Source: Lachnospiraceae bacterium UBA2864 (GTDB lineage Bacteria; Bacillota; Clostridia; Lachnospirales; Lachnospiraceae). Taken from it: DNA of 32,492 bases. The stretch spans positions 1-32,492 of the forward strand of contig DEFA01000042.1 of the NCBI GenBank assembly GCA_002350525.1, written 5' to 3'. Positions 24,432 to 32,464 of this stretch are shown piece after piece. Each line of letters starts with the position of its first letter. Positions within the stretch are counted from its first letter, which is position 1. The notes under the pieces were generated by a model. The model saw nothing but the letters and a program-made list of their open reading frames with translations, did no database searches and was not told the DNA's origin. Made by a program: the position numbers and the translations under genes.

Positions 24432-25430
24432 CTACACTTCATTTTTGTAAGAACCCCAATAGGAACCTATGCGTTCCTTATCCAGGTCCTCTCCTATAAC
24501 TATAAACAGTTCCTGTCCTACAGGAATTGGACGGATCAATACCTCCGTCCCGGTAGCATTAACTTCAAACCATCCGGACAGATCACTGTCCGGATTAATT
24601 TTTATAAATCCCTTTATTCTCATTATATTACCACAATCCGAATCTTTAAAAAGAGCACGGATGGTTTCTTCTAATCTTTCTTTTACCGCTACAACTTTGG
24701 GTTTGCCGATATTAATATCCTTCAGTTTTACATGGAAATAGAACAGTGAATCAAACGCTGCCTCTTCATCCACCGGAAGCTTGATCATTTCCCCAGATCT
24801 ATATCCGCTCTTTAAAATCATATCATAATCTTCTTTAGATATTTCTCCAAGTTTCCAATTATATATACGCTGTTCACTCAGCACGGTCGTGCATTTGAAA
24901 AGTTTTAAAGACTCGTTGATATATTCTACCAGAGATGCCCTCTCCTCATCTGATACACCTTCACTCTTACTGAGGATTACTCTTCCCGCTTTTCCTACTT
25001 GAGATGCAAGAAAATATCTTCCGGATACGGAAAGCGTTCTGGATAATTTGGCTTCGACAACGGCCAATACATTTCCTATCTCATACCATCTGTCCAACGG
25101 ATCCTCAAAAAGCATATCGAAAAATTCATCTACATCAAAAACTCCTGACGGTTCCAGAATAACACGACTGTATCCTTGTATTCCCATCGCAATCAACTTT
25201 GTTTTAAGACGACGTCGTCTGCAGTCACTGTCCCCTCCGATTACCATTTCCAGATGACAGCTTTCGGATAGCGCTTCCTCCAGAAGCAATCTGTCCACAT
25301 TAATAGCTCCGTGGTCATTCACAACTACGGCCACATTCTCACCACACCTTACCATATACTTAGCGTAATCTATTAAAAATGTAGTCTTTCCTGCTCCCAG
25401 AAATCCGGTTATCAAATCTATCTTAATCAT
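24432..25430 (-). CDS. G3E (COG0523/CobW-like) GTPase without the CxCC metal motif
   Basis: This 332-residue protein has Walker A GFLGAGKTT (9-17), a switch-like VVNDHGAINVD (37-46), Walker B ILEPSG (91-96) and a C-terminal CobW_C-like part (about 235-330). G3E GTPases load metals into enzymes or act as zinc chaperones. The expected GCxCC stretch reads GGDSDC (65-70), and the usual NKxD base-recognition motif is replaced by LSKSE. Metal handling and GTP specificity are therefore doubtful. It starts two bases after the stop of the solute-binding lipoprotein with only a weak ribosome site (GATGGAT), so it may depend on read-through translation. It is convergent with hisA (33-base gap, no terminator seen). 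Confidence 0.78.
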   Translation of the reverse strand: MIKIDLITGFLGAGKTTFLIDYAKYMVRCGENVAVVVNDHGAINVDRLLLEEALSESCHLEMVIGGDSDCRRRRLKTKLIAMGIQGYSRVILEPSGVFDVDEFFDMLFEDPLDRWYEIGNVLAVVEAKLSRTLSVSGRYFLASQVGKAGRVILSKSEGVSDEERASLVEYINESLKLFKCTTVLSEQRIYNWKLGEISKEDYDMILKSGYRSGEMIKLPVDEEAAFDSLFYFHVKLKDINIGKPKVVAVKERLEETIRALFKDSDCGNIMRIKGFIKINPDSDLSGWFEVNATGTEVLIRPIPVGQELFIVIGEDLDKERIGSYWGSYKNEV

Positions 25431-25432
25431 TT

Positions 25433-27652
25433 TTAATCCATCTCATCAATATAAGTCTGTACTCTGTTTTGAATTATTGTAACTACATCTTCCAGCTCTT
25501 TTTTCCCATTAAAATAGTCTTGAGCTTCATCCTCTATTATACTATATACATCCTGATTACATCCATATATTCCGTTTATGCTTTCAATTGTATCGTAGAA
25601 ATATTCTTTTTCCCTATCTCTCAATATATGTATCGATATACCAACATCATATTCCCCAATACCGGAACCGATTGGACTATTGGATATTTCTATTCCAAAT
25701 CTATCAATATATACTTCTGAATGGTCAAATAACTCTATATAGGCCTCAAGTCCATCATTTCTGATAGGTATCATATTATTCGAAGAAATATAATAATTGT
25801 TTTTGATATATTCTGATGTCATAAAAAATCTCATAAATTCCCATGCTAATTCTTTATCATTACAAGTTGGAGACATAGCAATAGAGCCTTGAAACGATGC
25901 TAATGCGCCTTTTGTTGGAAATCCTATATTACATAATTTATTACCATATAGCTCCTCTGCTATTTGTATCTCTGGAATATTGTTACTTATTTCCATTCCT
26001 ACTATTTCTCTATTTCTGAATAAATTTGTATAACCCGGATCTTCATTCTCGCTAAAAACTGCTTCTCTATTACATAAAATTAACAAGTCTTTAAACTCAT
26101 CACTTTCAAAATATGTTTTCTTTTCTTTTAGATTAACAAAATCATCCATGTATCCATTCATAAATATATGAAGTATTTCACATTTATCATCTTTTGGAAA
26201 AATTACCGCATTCGAATTCAAGTTATTTGTATAATCAAGAAACTCATCAAATGTTATATTATATGATACTTTATCAGGAATAACAACCGTATGAATATCT
26301 ACATATCCTCCTGAAAAATACAAACCATCCCCAATAAACATCGTATTATATACATATGGATTAAAATCTTTTTCATCTATCTCTGGGTCATTTTCTACAT
26401 ATTGTACCAGATTTTCAAACATTCCTTTTTCAACGCATGTTTCTAAATCCCAATTTCCAACCCCATTCATGTCAAGAATATACATATCTGGAGTATTACC
26501 CGCATTGATTTCTAATGTCATCTGTTGCTCTGGATTCACATAAGTTTCAAAGTCTTTTATAATAATATTAACAGTATTGTGTGAGTTATTAAAATTCTTT
26601 ACAGCATTTCTTATCTCCGGGTTACAATATGTCCCCATCAAAGTCAAAGTCTTCTTTGATTTATCATCATTAGTTTTTGCATATATTCTCAAAACACCAT
26701 TAGTATCATCAACCGTTTCCGGTATGATAAAAGTTTCATCGCTTATCATATAAACATCAAAAATTTCATTTGGACCTATATAGGTTCCATTCATATTACA
26801 TAATGGAGTCTCTTCCTTGTCGTCATACTTCAATCCACATATTCCTTGCTCACCTATTACATAAACATCATACTCTGAATATGCTTCAGAAATACACTTC
26901 ATATTTTTATGCTTCAGAATACATCTATCTTGTTTTCCATTACCTGTTTCTATTCTATTAACATAATACTTTTCATCAACATCTTTAGTCAAAAAAAACA
27001 AATAATTATCATTAGGCATACAAGTGTCTATTACTTCTCCGCTTATATTCTCCTCTCTAACCATATTAAACAGTAAATCATAATACTTTACACTATTTTC
27101 ACTAATAGCTATAAACCCTTTATCATATGCATATAGATCAACTAAAAAACCTGAGGACGCAATTACACTCTGTAATTCTCTCTGATTAAGCTCTGACGAA
27201 ATATCTTTTAATCTTCCTTTTTCCAGTTCCTGAATCGCAAAAGTTTTTTCATCTTCATCGTATATAAGTACATAAAGCCCCCCTTTGTCTGTTGGAAGAA
27301 TTTTATCTATCCTTTTATTTTCCTGAGAATAAAATGCAATCTCACACGGACTATTCATATGATCCATTTCATAAATCCTATATTCATGGATCATATTGTT
27401 ATCTTGAAGATTACTCTTTCGAGTAACTGTAAAAAAGAAAGTTTTATTCTTTCTTCTGGAAAAACATTTTGCAAACCCGATTATTCCACTAATATCATCT
27501 TTCCTTTGCGTAAACTCTAGTCCCTCAAAATCTTTTTCATCAGATTCTGTTTTTTTGTTATTCTCTTCATACGCTGCTTTTTGGCTTCTACAGCCGCTAA
27601 TACAAAAAATCACAAGACAAGATATAAATATTAAAAATTTTAGTTTCTTCAT
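25433..27652 (-). CDS. Lipoprotein: propeller-like region fused to extracellular solute-binding domain
   Basis: This 739-residue protein has a lipoprotein signal with lipobox ISGC (Cys21). Residues about 45-320 are beta-rich with repeated hydrophobic/Asp-containing strands (GGLYVLIYDEDEKTFAI, NYLFFLTKDVDEKYYVNRI), suggestive of a beta-propeller. From about 330 to 680 it resembles family 1-type solute-binding proteins: LTLMGTY, AVKNFNNSHNTV, INAGNTPDMYILD, WEFMRFFMTSEYI. No sugar or peptide permease is nearby. Its ATG shares one base with the stop of the bacteriocin-type ABC ATPase gene. The gene is very AT-rich like the rest of the island. It may bind the bacteriocin or a cell-wall target for self-protection or signalling; this is inference. 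Confidence 0.75.
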   Translation of the reverse strand: MKKLKFLIFISCLVIFCISGCRSQKAAYEENNKKTESDEKDFEGLEFTQRKDDISGIIGFAKCFSRRKNKTFFFTVTRKSNLQDNNMIHEYRIYEMDHMNSPCEIAFYSQENKRIDKILPTDKGGLYVLIYDEDEKTFAIQELEKGRLKDISSELNQRELQSVIASSGFLVDLYAYDKGFIAISENSVKYYDLLFNMVREENISGEVIDTCMPNDNYLFFLTKDVDEKYYVNRIETGNGKQDRCILKHKNMKCISEAYSEYDVYVIGEQGICGLKYDDKEETPLCNMNGTYIGPNEIFDVYMISDETFIIPETVDDTNGVLRIYAKTNDDKSKKTLTLMGTYCNPEIRNAVKNFNNSHNTVNIIIKDFETYVNPEQQMTLEINAGNTPDMYILDMNGVGNWDLETCVEKGMFENLVQYVENDPEIDEKDFNPYVYNTMFIGDGLYFSGGYVDIHTVVIPDKVSYNITFDEFLDYTNNLNSNAVIFPKDDKCEILHIFMNGYMDDFVNLKEKKTYFESDEFKDLLILCNREAVFSENEDPGYTNLFRNREIVGMEISNNIPEIQIAEELYGNKLCNIGFPTKGALASFQGSIAMSPTCNDKELAWEFMRFFMTSEYIKNNYYISSNNMIPIRNDGLEAYIELFDHSEVYIDRFGIEISNSPIGSGIGEYDVGISIHILRDREKEYFYDTIESINGIYGCNQDVYSIIEDEAQDYFNGKKELEDVVTIIQNRVQTYIDEMD

Positions 27653-28287
27653 TATAATACGACAGTTCTTCTTGCCCTTTCCTTTACTTCTTTATCATGT
27701 GTAACTACTATTATTGTTTTTCCTTCTTGATTCATCTTATCAAATATATCTAACACCAACTCTTTGTTTTTATCATCAAGACTCCCTGTCGGCTCATCCG
27801 CTAAGATCAATAAAAAATCTTTTAAATATGTCCCTGCTAAAGCTACTCTCTGCTGTTCGCCTCCGCTTAATTCATATACTTTCTTATTCATATATGATTC
27901 ATCCAATCCAACTGTGTATAAGGCTTCAACCATATCAACTGCTTTTACTTTATGAGAATAGTACCCTTTAATTTTCAGATTATACTTTACAGTTTCATCT
28001 TCCACTAAACCATAATTCTGAAAAACATATGCTATTGTATTTCTCAATAGTATTCTCCCTGTTTTTGAATCAATATGCGGATTTCTTTTTCCCATAATAT
28101 ATATATTTCCCGAATCCGGTCTATCAATCATTCCAATCATATTAAGAAGTGTTGTTTTCCCACTACCACTTTCCCCTATAATTGCTACATATTCACCTTC
28201 TCTTATGTTTAGATTAAAATCATGAAAAACTATATGCTGACCATATTTTTTGTTTATATTTTCCATTCTAAGTATTATTTCACTCAT
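27652..28287 (-). CDS. ABC transporter ATP-binding protein, lactococcin-972-type export/immunity
   Basis: This 211-residue ATPase has all motifs: Walker A GESGSGKTT (38-46), Q-loop Gln90 (YVFQNYGLV), signature LSGGEQQRV (140-148), Walker B LILADEP (160-166), D-loop SLDD, and switch His197. Its length, the VFQNYGLVEDETV region and the shortened C-terminus match the MacB/LolD-like subfamily used by lactococcin-972 group systems (TIGR03608-like). Partner: the large membrane protein ending three bases upstream. The next gene, the lipoprotein, overlaps by one base. It energises export of the bacteriocin or, as for MacB-type machines, removal of it from the membrane. Confidence 0.88.
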   Translation of the reverse strand: MSEIILRMENINKKYGQHIVFHDFNLNIREGEYVAIIGESGSGKTTLLNMIGMIDRPDSGNIYIMGKRNPHIDSKTGRILLRNTIAYVFQNYGLVEDETVKYNLKIKGYYSHKVKAVDMVEALYTVGLDESYMNKKVYELSGGEQQRVALAGTYLKDFLLILADEPTGSLDDKNKELVLDIFDKMNQEGKTIIVVTHDKEVKERARRTVVL

Positions 28288-28290
28288 ATG

Positions 28291-30321
28291 TTACCCTTCT
28301 TTATCAATAAATCTTATATTTTTAGAGCAATGTCGTTTCATTGATAAATAAAATAATATATTATCTGCAACCATACATACACATCCAGCAATTATTGAGT
28401 AAAACTCATTGATAATATAGAACATCTTTAATATCACAATCTCACCACTTACAAGAAATATAATAATACAGTTTAATAACAAAACTTCTTTATATGTATC
28501 CTTATACATAAATCCATGCAAAATCTTTAAAAGAATCTTCTTCCTATTCTCTTTATAATACAAAAATGCAGTTTCAGAACATAAAATAATTAATGCTAGA
28601 AATAATAACACTATACAAACTATATCCAAAATGAGTTGTCTCTTAATATAATACAGTGTTTCATAAAACTGCTCATCCGCTCGTATTGCCGAAAATTCTT
28701 CTCTTGGAACTCCGGATTCTCTTATAAGTGGATAAATCTGATCATATGGAGTTCTACTATTAGCAGAATCAATCCTAAAAAAAGCTCCCCATGTAAACGC
28801 TGCCTGTATATCATCTGATGCAATCAACCTCGGACAATACTTAATTATTAAATCCGGATCAAAAACCTCTAATATCAAGTTGCTGCTATATCCATAGTTA
28901 CTCAATTCTGTATCATTAAAATACGTAAAAAATCTACTTTTTTCAGAATACCTTATATAATTAATTTCACAACCCGTTTTTTGACAGTCAATTAAATTAC
29001 TATGAATCTGATTATATTCGTCATAACTTTCAGGGACTAAAATATTAATCTTATCTTTCTCTAATTGTGAAGATGTAAGTTTTGTTCCATCTAAATTAAA
29101 AATTGTATCTGAATAATCAATATAGTTACTGTTTATATCTGTCCTTTTATATTTTTTGTTTACATCAATATATTTTTTATCTTCTATAAAATGCATATGG
29201 GAGATTACCAACCCATATTTCTCATCAAGTAAATGATATAATTCAAGATAATCATCCACTCTTTCTTCTCTAACATCTTCTGTATCTTCTGTAATACATA
29301 ATTCCAACATTGCAAAATCTTTTATATAATTCAGATTCTTTTTAGTTATTATGTATTCTCTTATTCCTATTGAAACGTCCTTTATAGCAGTCGACATAAA
29401 AAACACAAGACCAATTATGATACAGATTTTAGACACATATAAAATATATAAAAGATTATTCTCTGTTCTTTTTCCTTTCATTACTTGCATATCACAATGA
29501 ACAGATATCGTGAATGAAACAAAAAAAACCATAATAAATATTATGCAACAGAATAAACTGATTTTGATAAAAAGAGGTGCGATAAAGTCCAATGTCGACT
29601 TTAAATCAAAAATAACAGAAAGAATAATAAACGATGCCATAAGAATAAAGTATACAACGATTAATATACTCACTATTTTTTTTACTTCTATAAATGCGAT
29701 ATGAATATTATCTATTCCTACGCTCTTACATATAGCAATTTCTTTTGATCTTGTATATACGTATAAAATAATTGCTAATATACAAAATAACAGAGCCGAA
29801 CCCATTATAATGATATATACTTCATCTATAGTTTCCTTTACTCCTGATTCAGTTATATCTACATCCATCCCCAGGTCTCTCAACCTTGAAACTATTTGGT
29901 TTTCATATTCTTTTTCAATATAATAGCTTCCGGAAATATACTCTATCTCATCACTAATCAATTCATCTATAGATTTAAGTGCTACATCCATATCACCAAT
30001 GAAAAACCCAACTAATTGGTTTTTATATTCAGAATTCGAATAGTCTTCATCTGAATTGGCTAATTGTACATCATAATAAGTTATTCCCTTTTCACCGTCC
30101 ACATGTCTATATATAATATTTGTACCATATTCATTTGAAAGTTGCTTAATTGAATTTATTATACTTTCCTTAGATATATCCTTCGGTTGCTTTAATCTAA
30201 TCTCAATCATATCTTCAACCGGCATATCGATTGAATTATTACAATAAATAACCACTTGATATATCATATATATAATTATAGTTAATGCTATAATTATATA
30301 TAAAGCTTTCCTTTTATTCAT
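28291..30321 (-). CDS. Bacteriocin-associated integral membrane protein (DUF1430/TIGR01654-like ABC permease)
   Basis: This 676-residue protein has a first helix at about 7-24, an external domain (about 30-165), three helices (about 168-190, 215-240, 248-275), a further helix (about 290-310) and a second external domain (about 320-560). Three C-terminal helices follow (about 565-590, 610-632, 638-660). This is the FtsX/MacB-like arrangement of the bacteriocin-associated putative immunity proteins. The segment SKEIAICKSVGI is the typical FtsX coupling region after a helix. It overlaps the upstream small membrane gene by eight bases and precedes the ATPase gene by three. Likely role: export or immunity with the ATPase. 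Confidence 0.8.
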   Translation of the reverse strand: MNKRKALYIIIALTIIIYMIYQVVIYCNNSIDMPVEDMIEIRLKQPKDISKESIINSIKQLSNEYGTNIIYRHVDGEKGITYYDVQLANSDEDYSNSEYKNQLVGFFIGDMDVALKSIDELISDEIEYISGSYYIEKEYENQIVSRLRDLGMDVDITESGVKETIDEVYIIIMGSALLFCILAIILYVYTRSKEIAICKSVGIDNIHIAFIEVKKIVSILIVVYFILMASFIILSVIFDLKSTLDFIAPLFIKISLFCCIIFIMVFFVSFTISVHCDMQVMKGKRTENNLLYILYVSKICIIIGLVFFMSTAIKDVSIGIREYIITKKNLNYIKDFAMLELCITEDTEDVREERVDDYLELYHLLDEKYGLVISHMHFIEDKKYIDVNKKYKRTDINSNYIDYSDTIFNLDGTKLTSSQLEKDKINILVPESYDEYNQIHSNLIDCQKTGCEINYIRYSEKSRFFTYFNDTELSNYGYSSNLILEVFDPDLIIKYCPRLIASDDIQAAFTWGAFFRIDSANSRTPYDQIYPLIRESGVPREEFSAIRADEQFYETLYYIKRQLILDIVCIVLLFLALIILCSETAFLYYKENRKKILLKILHGFMYKDTYKEVLLLNCIIIFLVSGEIVILKMFYIINEFYSIIAGCVCMVADNILFYLSMKRHCSKNIRFIDKEG

Positions 30322-30871
30322 ACCAAACCTCTATATTTTCTATTTGTAAATACTTATATATTGATTCAGCCAATTGTATAATAATCAACATTCCGGTTAT
30401 AATATAAAATATCCAAAATCCTACATCATAATGTCCGCCCGATTCCTTACATTGAACAAAATATCCAGTATATGAAATAGTAAAACTCGAAAACCATAAT
30501 AACATGCCTAAAATAATGATCTGAGTAATATTTCCACATCTGAAATACGCATCATATGTTATTCTTTTTCTTTTTAGTCCAAAAAAACGTTTTAAAGTTA
30601 TAACCAAAACAATAAGAGATGTCACTATTCCCCAAAAAAGAATATATATCAACTTGTCGAATCCATACCACTCAACAAAAAAACTATTCTCACCTGTATT
30701 CGTTAATACTTTTTCTCCCCATAAAAAAACAATTCTATATCCATAATATGTTTCATATACGTGTTCTGAAAATGGTATGGAAAACCACGGTAACAACGTA
30801 GAAATTATGATTACTGCTGATAATATACATTTCATTATTACAATAGAAAAAATATAATCCTCTTTTTTCAT
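30314..30871 (-). CDS. Small four-helix membrane protein, candidate immunity factor
   Basis: This 185-residue protein is not recognised as a named family. It has four hydrophobic segments (about 8-30, 72-93, 113-132 and 150-168). The loop after the first helix holds FSEHVYETYYGYRIVFLWGE, and the one after the third has Cys and His (QCKESGGHYDVG). The start has GGAAGG five bases upstream. It is the first gene after the bacteriocin precursor (56-base gap with a possible weak -10, TATAGT at 30902-30907), and its stop overlaps the large membrane gene. Size and position suggest an immunity or accessory transport protein, by context only. Confidence 0.65.
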   Translation of the reverse strand: MKKEDYIFSIVIMKCILSAVIIISTLLPWFSIPFSEHVYETYYGYRIVFLWGEKVLTNTGENSFFVEWYGFDKLIYILFWGIVTSLIVLVITLKRFFGLKRKRITYDAYFRCGNITQIIILGMLLWFSSFTISYTGYFVQCKESGGHYDVGFWIFYIITGMLIIIQLAESIYKYLQIENIEVWYE

Positions 30872-30927
30872 TTTATCCTTCCTAAAAGCACGTCTGTCTA
30901 AACTATAGCAAATATTGTAGTATTTAA

Positions 30928-31260
30928 CTAATTTTTATGATCATAATATGCCTTATTAGTTCCTGCTATTGTTCGTCTTCTCGACGCCCAAGCCTCATCC
31001 TGCAATACCCATCCCGATGAGTCTGTCTTTCCTTTTCCGTCCACTACCGAAGCTTTAGAATAGTCATAGCTTACCGAATAATAGTTTGAACCAATCAGAG
31101 ATTCTTTATTTTTTATAAACCAATATCCATCATCAGGATATTTCTTTGTCCACGAACTATTTGGAGCAGTTCCATATCTTGCTGATGCATATGCAATGCA
31201 TGGCATACATAGCATTATAAATGCCATTCCTAAAGCTATTACGAGTTTTTTAATTTTCAT
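30928..31260 (-). CDS. Lactococcin-972-family bacteriocin precursor
   Basis: This 110-residue protein has a Sec signal peptide (MKIKKLVIALGMAFIMLCMP, probable cut after AYA at 25). The mature part is about 85 residues without cysteine. It has the aromatic/Ser pattern of lactococcin-972 proteins: SNYYSVSYDYSKASVV (residues 58-73), then GW (83-84) and WASRRR with TNKAYYDHK (91-109), close to the family's C-terminal W-A and NKAYY signature. Lactococcin 972 itself binds lipid II and blocks septum formation. The ATG at 31260 is chosen over a GTG one codon upstream because AGGAG is six bases away. The ABC genes that follow are the usual partners of this family. Confidence 0.78.
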   Translation of the reverse strand: MKIKKLVIALGMAFIMLCMPCIAYASARYGTAPNSSWTKKYPDDGYWFIKNKESLIGSNYYSVSYDYSKASVVDGKGKTDSSGWVLQDEAWASRRRTIAGTNKAYYDHKN

Positions 31261-31350
31261 CACGTTCTCCTCTTCTTCATTGTCTAGGCAGACATGCCAT
31301 TTAATTTAAGCATATCTCCTTTATGTATTATTTTCATTATTGTTTGAGTA

Positions 31351-31377
31351 AACGACATAAAAAACTTGTGAACGACA
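31351..31377 (-). promoter_or_regulatory. Direct repeats TGTCGTT, possible LytTR-type regulator site
   Basis: On the minus strand TGTCGTTCAC and TGTCGTTTAC start exactly 20 bases apart, with an A/T-rich spacer, about 90-110 bases before the bacteriocin ATG. Two-turn direct repeats like this are typical of LytTR (ComE/BlpR/AgrA-like) response-regulator sites that control bacteriocins. No LytTR gene is in the window. Confidence 0.5.
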
Positions 31378-31412
31378 ACAATATTTTTATATTAGTCACG
31401 ATTTGACGCCAC

Positions 31413-31441
31413 TTGCAGACCTTCTCGAGATAGGTTAAAAT
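31413..31441 (+). promoter_or_regulatory. Promoter of the AraC-family gene
   Basis: TTGCAG (31413-31418), a 17-base spacer and TAAAAT (31436-31441), about 45 bases before the start codon, which has AAGGAG six bases upstream. Confidence 0.65.
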
Positions 31442-31486
31442 GTTAATGGATGGTTGGGTTTATATCTCGCGTAAAAGGAGACTACT

Positions 31487-32431
31487 ATGATTACACATGA
31501 ATCATCAAATATGGATGAATCCAATATACCTGAGCAGTACCGACAGCCGGATAAGGAATTTACCGGTCGAATCGTCAGGAACAAGACCGAGCTCGTCACT
31601 TATAATACCTCATCTCATGTAAGAATCTGGTATAACAACTTAGAGATCGGCTACTCACTTCACAGTCATGATGCGGTTGAAGTTATCATTTGCATACAGA
31701 ATCCTTATGAAATTCATGTAAATGACCATACCTACAACATGAATGAGGGCGATATTCTTATCATTCCGCCCCGTCTCCCTCATGAATACGTGAATGACAA
31801 ACCCGGAATAAGATTCATATATCTTATTGAGATGCCTTACTTCTTTGAATCAGCCGACTATCAGTCAATTGAGTCCCTGTTCTTCAACGCATTCCTGTGC
31901 AACAAAGTTTCACAGCCTCGTATATATGACGATGTATATCAGCATTTCATGAACATGAATGACGTATACTTCAAGAATGAACCTTTCTGGGAAACGACCG
32001 TATTTGCAAATATGTACCAGATTTTCACACTCATAGGTACAAATGCACTGCGACAGGTAGAGAGCGATGAAAGAGGATTCTCCCAGACGTATTCCAGAAT
32101 CACTGCACTTCTTCACTATCTGGATGTCAACTATGCAGAGGATATATCAACCGATCAGGCTGCGCTTTTTACGGGATTCTCGAAATATCATTTCCTGAGA
32201 CTCTTTAAGCAGCAGACCGGATACACCTTCCACGACTACCTTAACCTGAAACGTATCAAGATAGCCGAGGAACTCCTTACCGGAGATATGCAGGTTACAG
32301 ATATAGCCTTCCGAACAGGTTTCAATAATCTGCCGTCCTTCTGCAGAACTTTTAAGAAATATACGAACTACTCACCAAGTGAGTATAAGAAGCTCCGAAT
32401 CTCGGAGGAGATAAATAAACATAGTCACTAA
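31487..32431 (+). CDS. AraC-family transcriptional regulator with N-terminal cupin domain
   Basis: This 314-residue protein has an N-terminal cupin-type sensing domain (about 35-125) with LHSHDAVEV (His59, His61) and IIPPRLPHEY. The C-terminus is a double helix-turn-helix domain (about 205-305): STDQAALFTGFSKYHFLRLFKQQTG, then QVTDIAFRTGFNNLPSFCRTFKKYTNYSPSEY, with the AraC signature complete. It probably senses a sugar or other small ligand and activates nearby genes; the target may lie beyond the right edge. Its base composition is like the host genes, not like the AT-rich bacteriocin island next to it, so it is probably not part of that island. Control of the divergent bacteriocin is possible but unproven. 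Confidence 0.88.
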   Translation: MITHESSNMDESNIPEQYRQPDKEFTGRIVRNKTELVTYNTSSHVRIWYNNLEIGYSLHSHDAVEVIICIQNPYEIHVNDHTYNMNEGDILIIPPRLPHEYVNDKPGIRFIYLIEMPYFFESADYQSIESLFFNAFLCNKVSQPRIYDDVYQHFMNMNDVYFKNEPFWETTVFANMYQIFTLIGTNALRQVESDERGFSQTYSRITALLHYLDVNYAEDISTDQAALFTGFSKYHFLRLFKQQTGYTFHDYLNLKRIKIAEELLTGDMQVTDIAFRTGFNNLPSFCRTFKKYTNYSPSEYKKLRISEEINKHSH

Positions 32432-32464
32432 AAAAGGCGTATCCCATCGGGATACGCCTTTTAA
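32430..32464 (+). terminator. Rho-independent terminator after the AraC gene
   Basis: AAAAGGCGTATCCC / GGGATACGCCTTTT, a stem of 14 pairs with a 3-base loop and T-rich exit, begins within the stop codon region. Confidence 0.9.

Larger units (their letters stand above)
31264..31486. other. Divergent control region between bacteriocin and AraC genes
   Basis: About 220 bases with no gene. It contains a TGTCT-AGGC-AGACA hairpin (31281-31294) just before the bacteriocin ribosome site, the direct repeats at 31351-31377 and the AraC promoter at 31413-31441. No convincing -10 could be fixed for the bacteriocin; TTTACT-16-TAATAC downstream of the repeats is one option. Confidence 0.55.

Noticed and set aside
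25433..27652. Sugar ABC importer binding protein
   Set aside because: No permease genes are nearby, the protein has a long N-terminal propeller-like part, and its gene overlaps the bacteriocin-type ATPase gene.
31285..31314. Nine-codon leader peptide before the bacteriocin
   Set aside because: An ATG follows AAAGGAG, but the gap is only two bases and the encoded peptide has no regulatory codon run, so it is not convincing.
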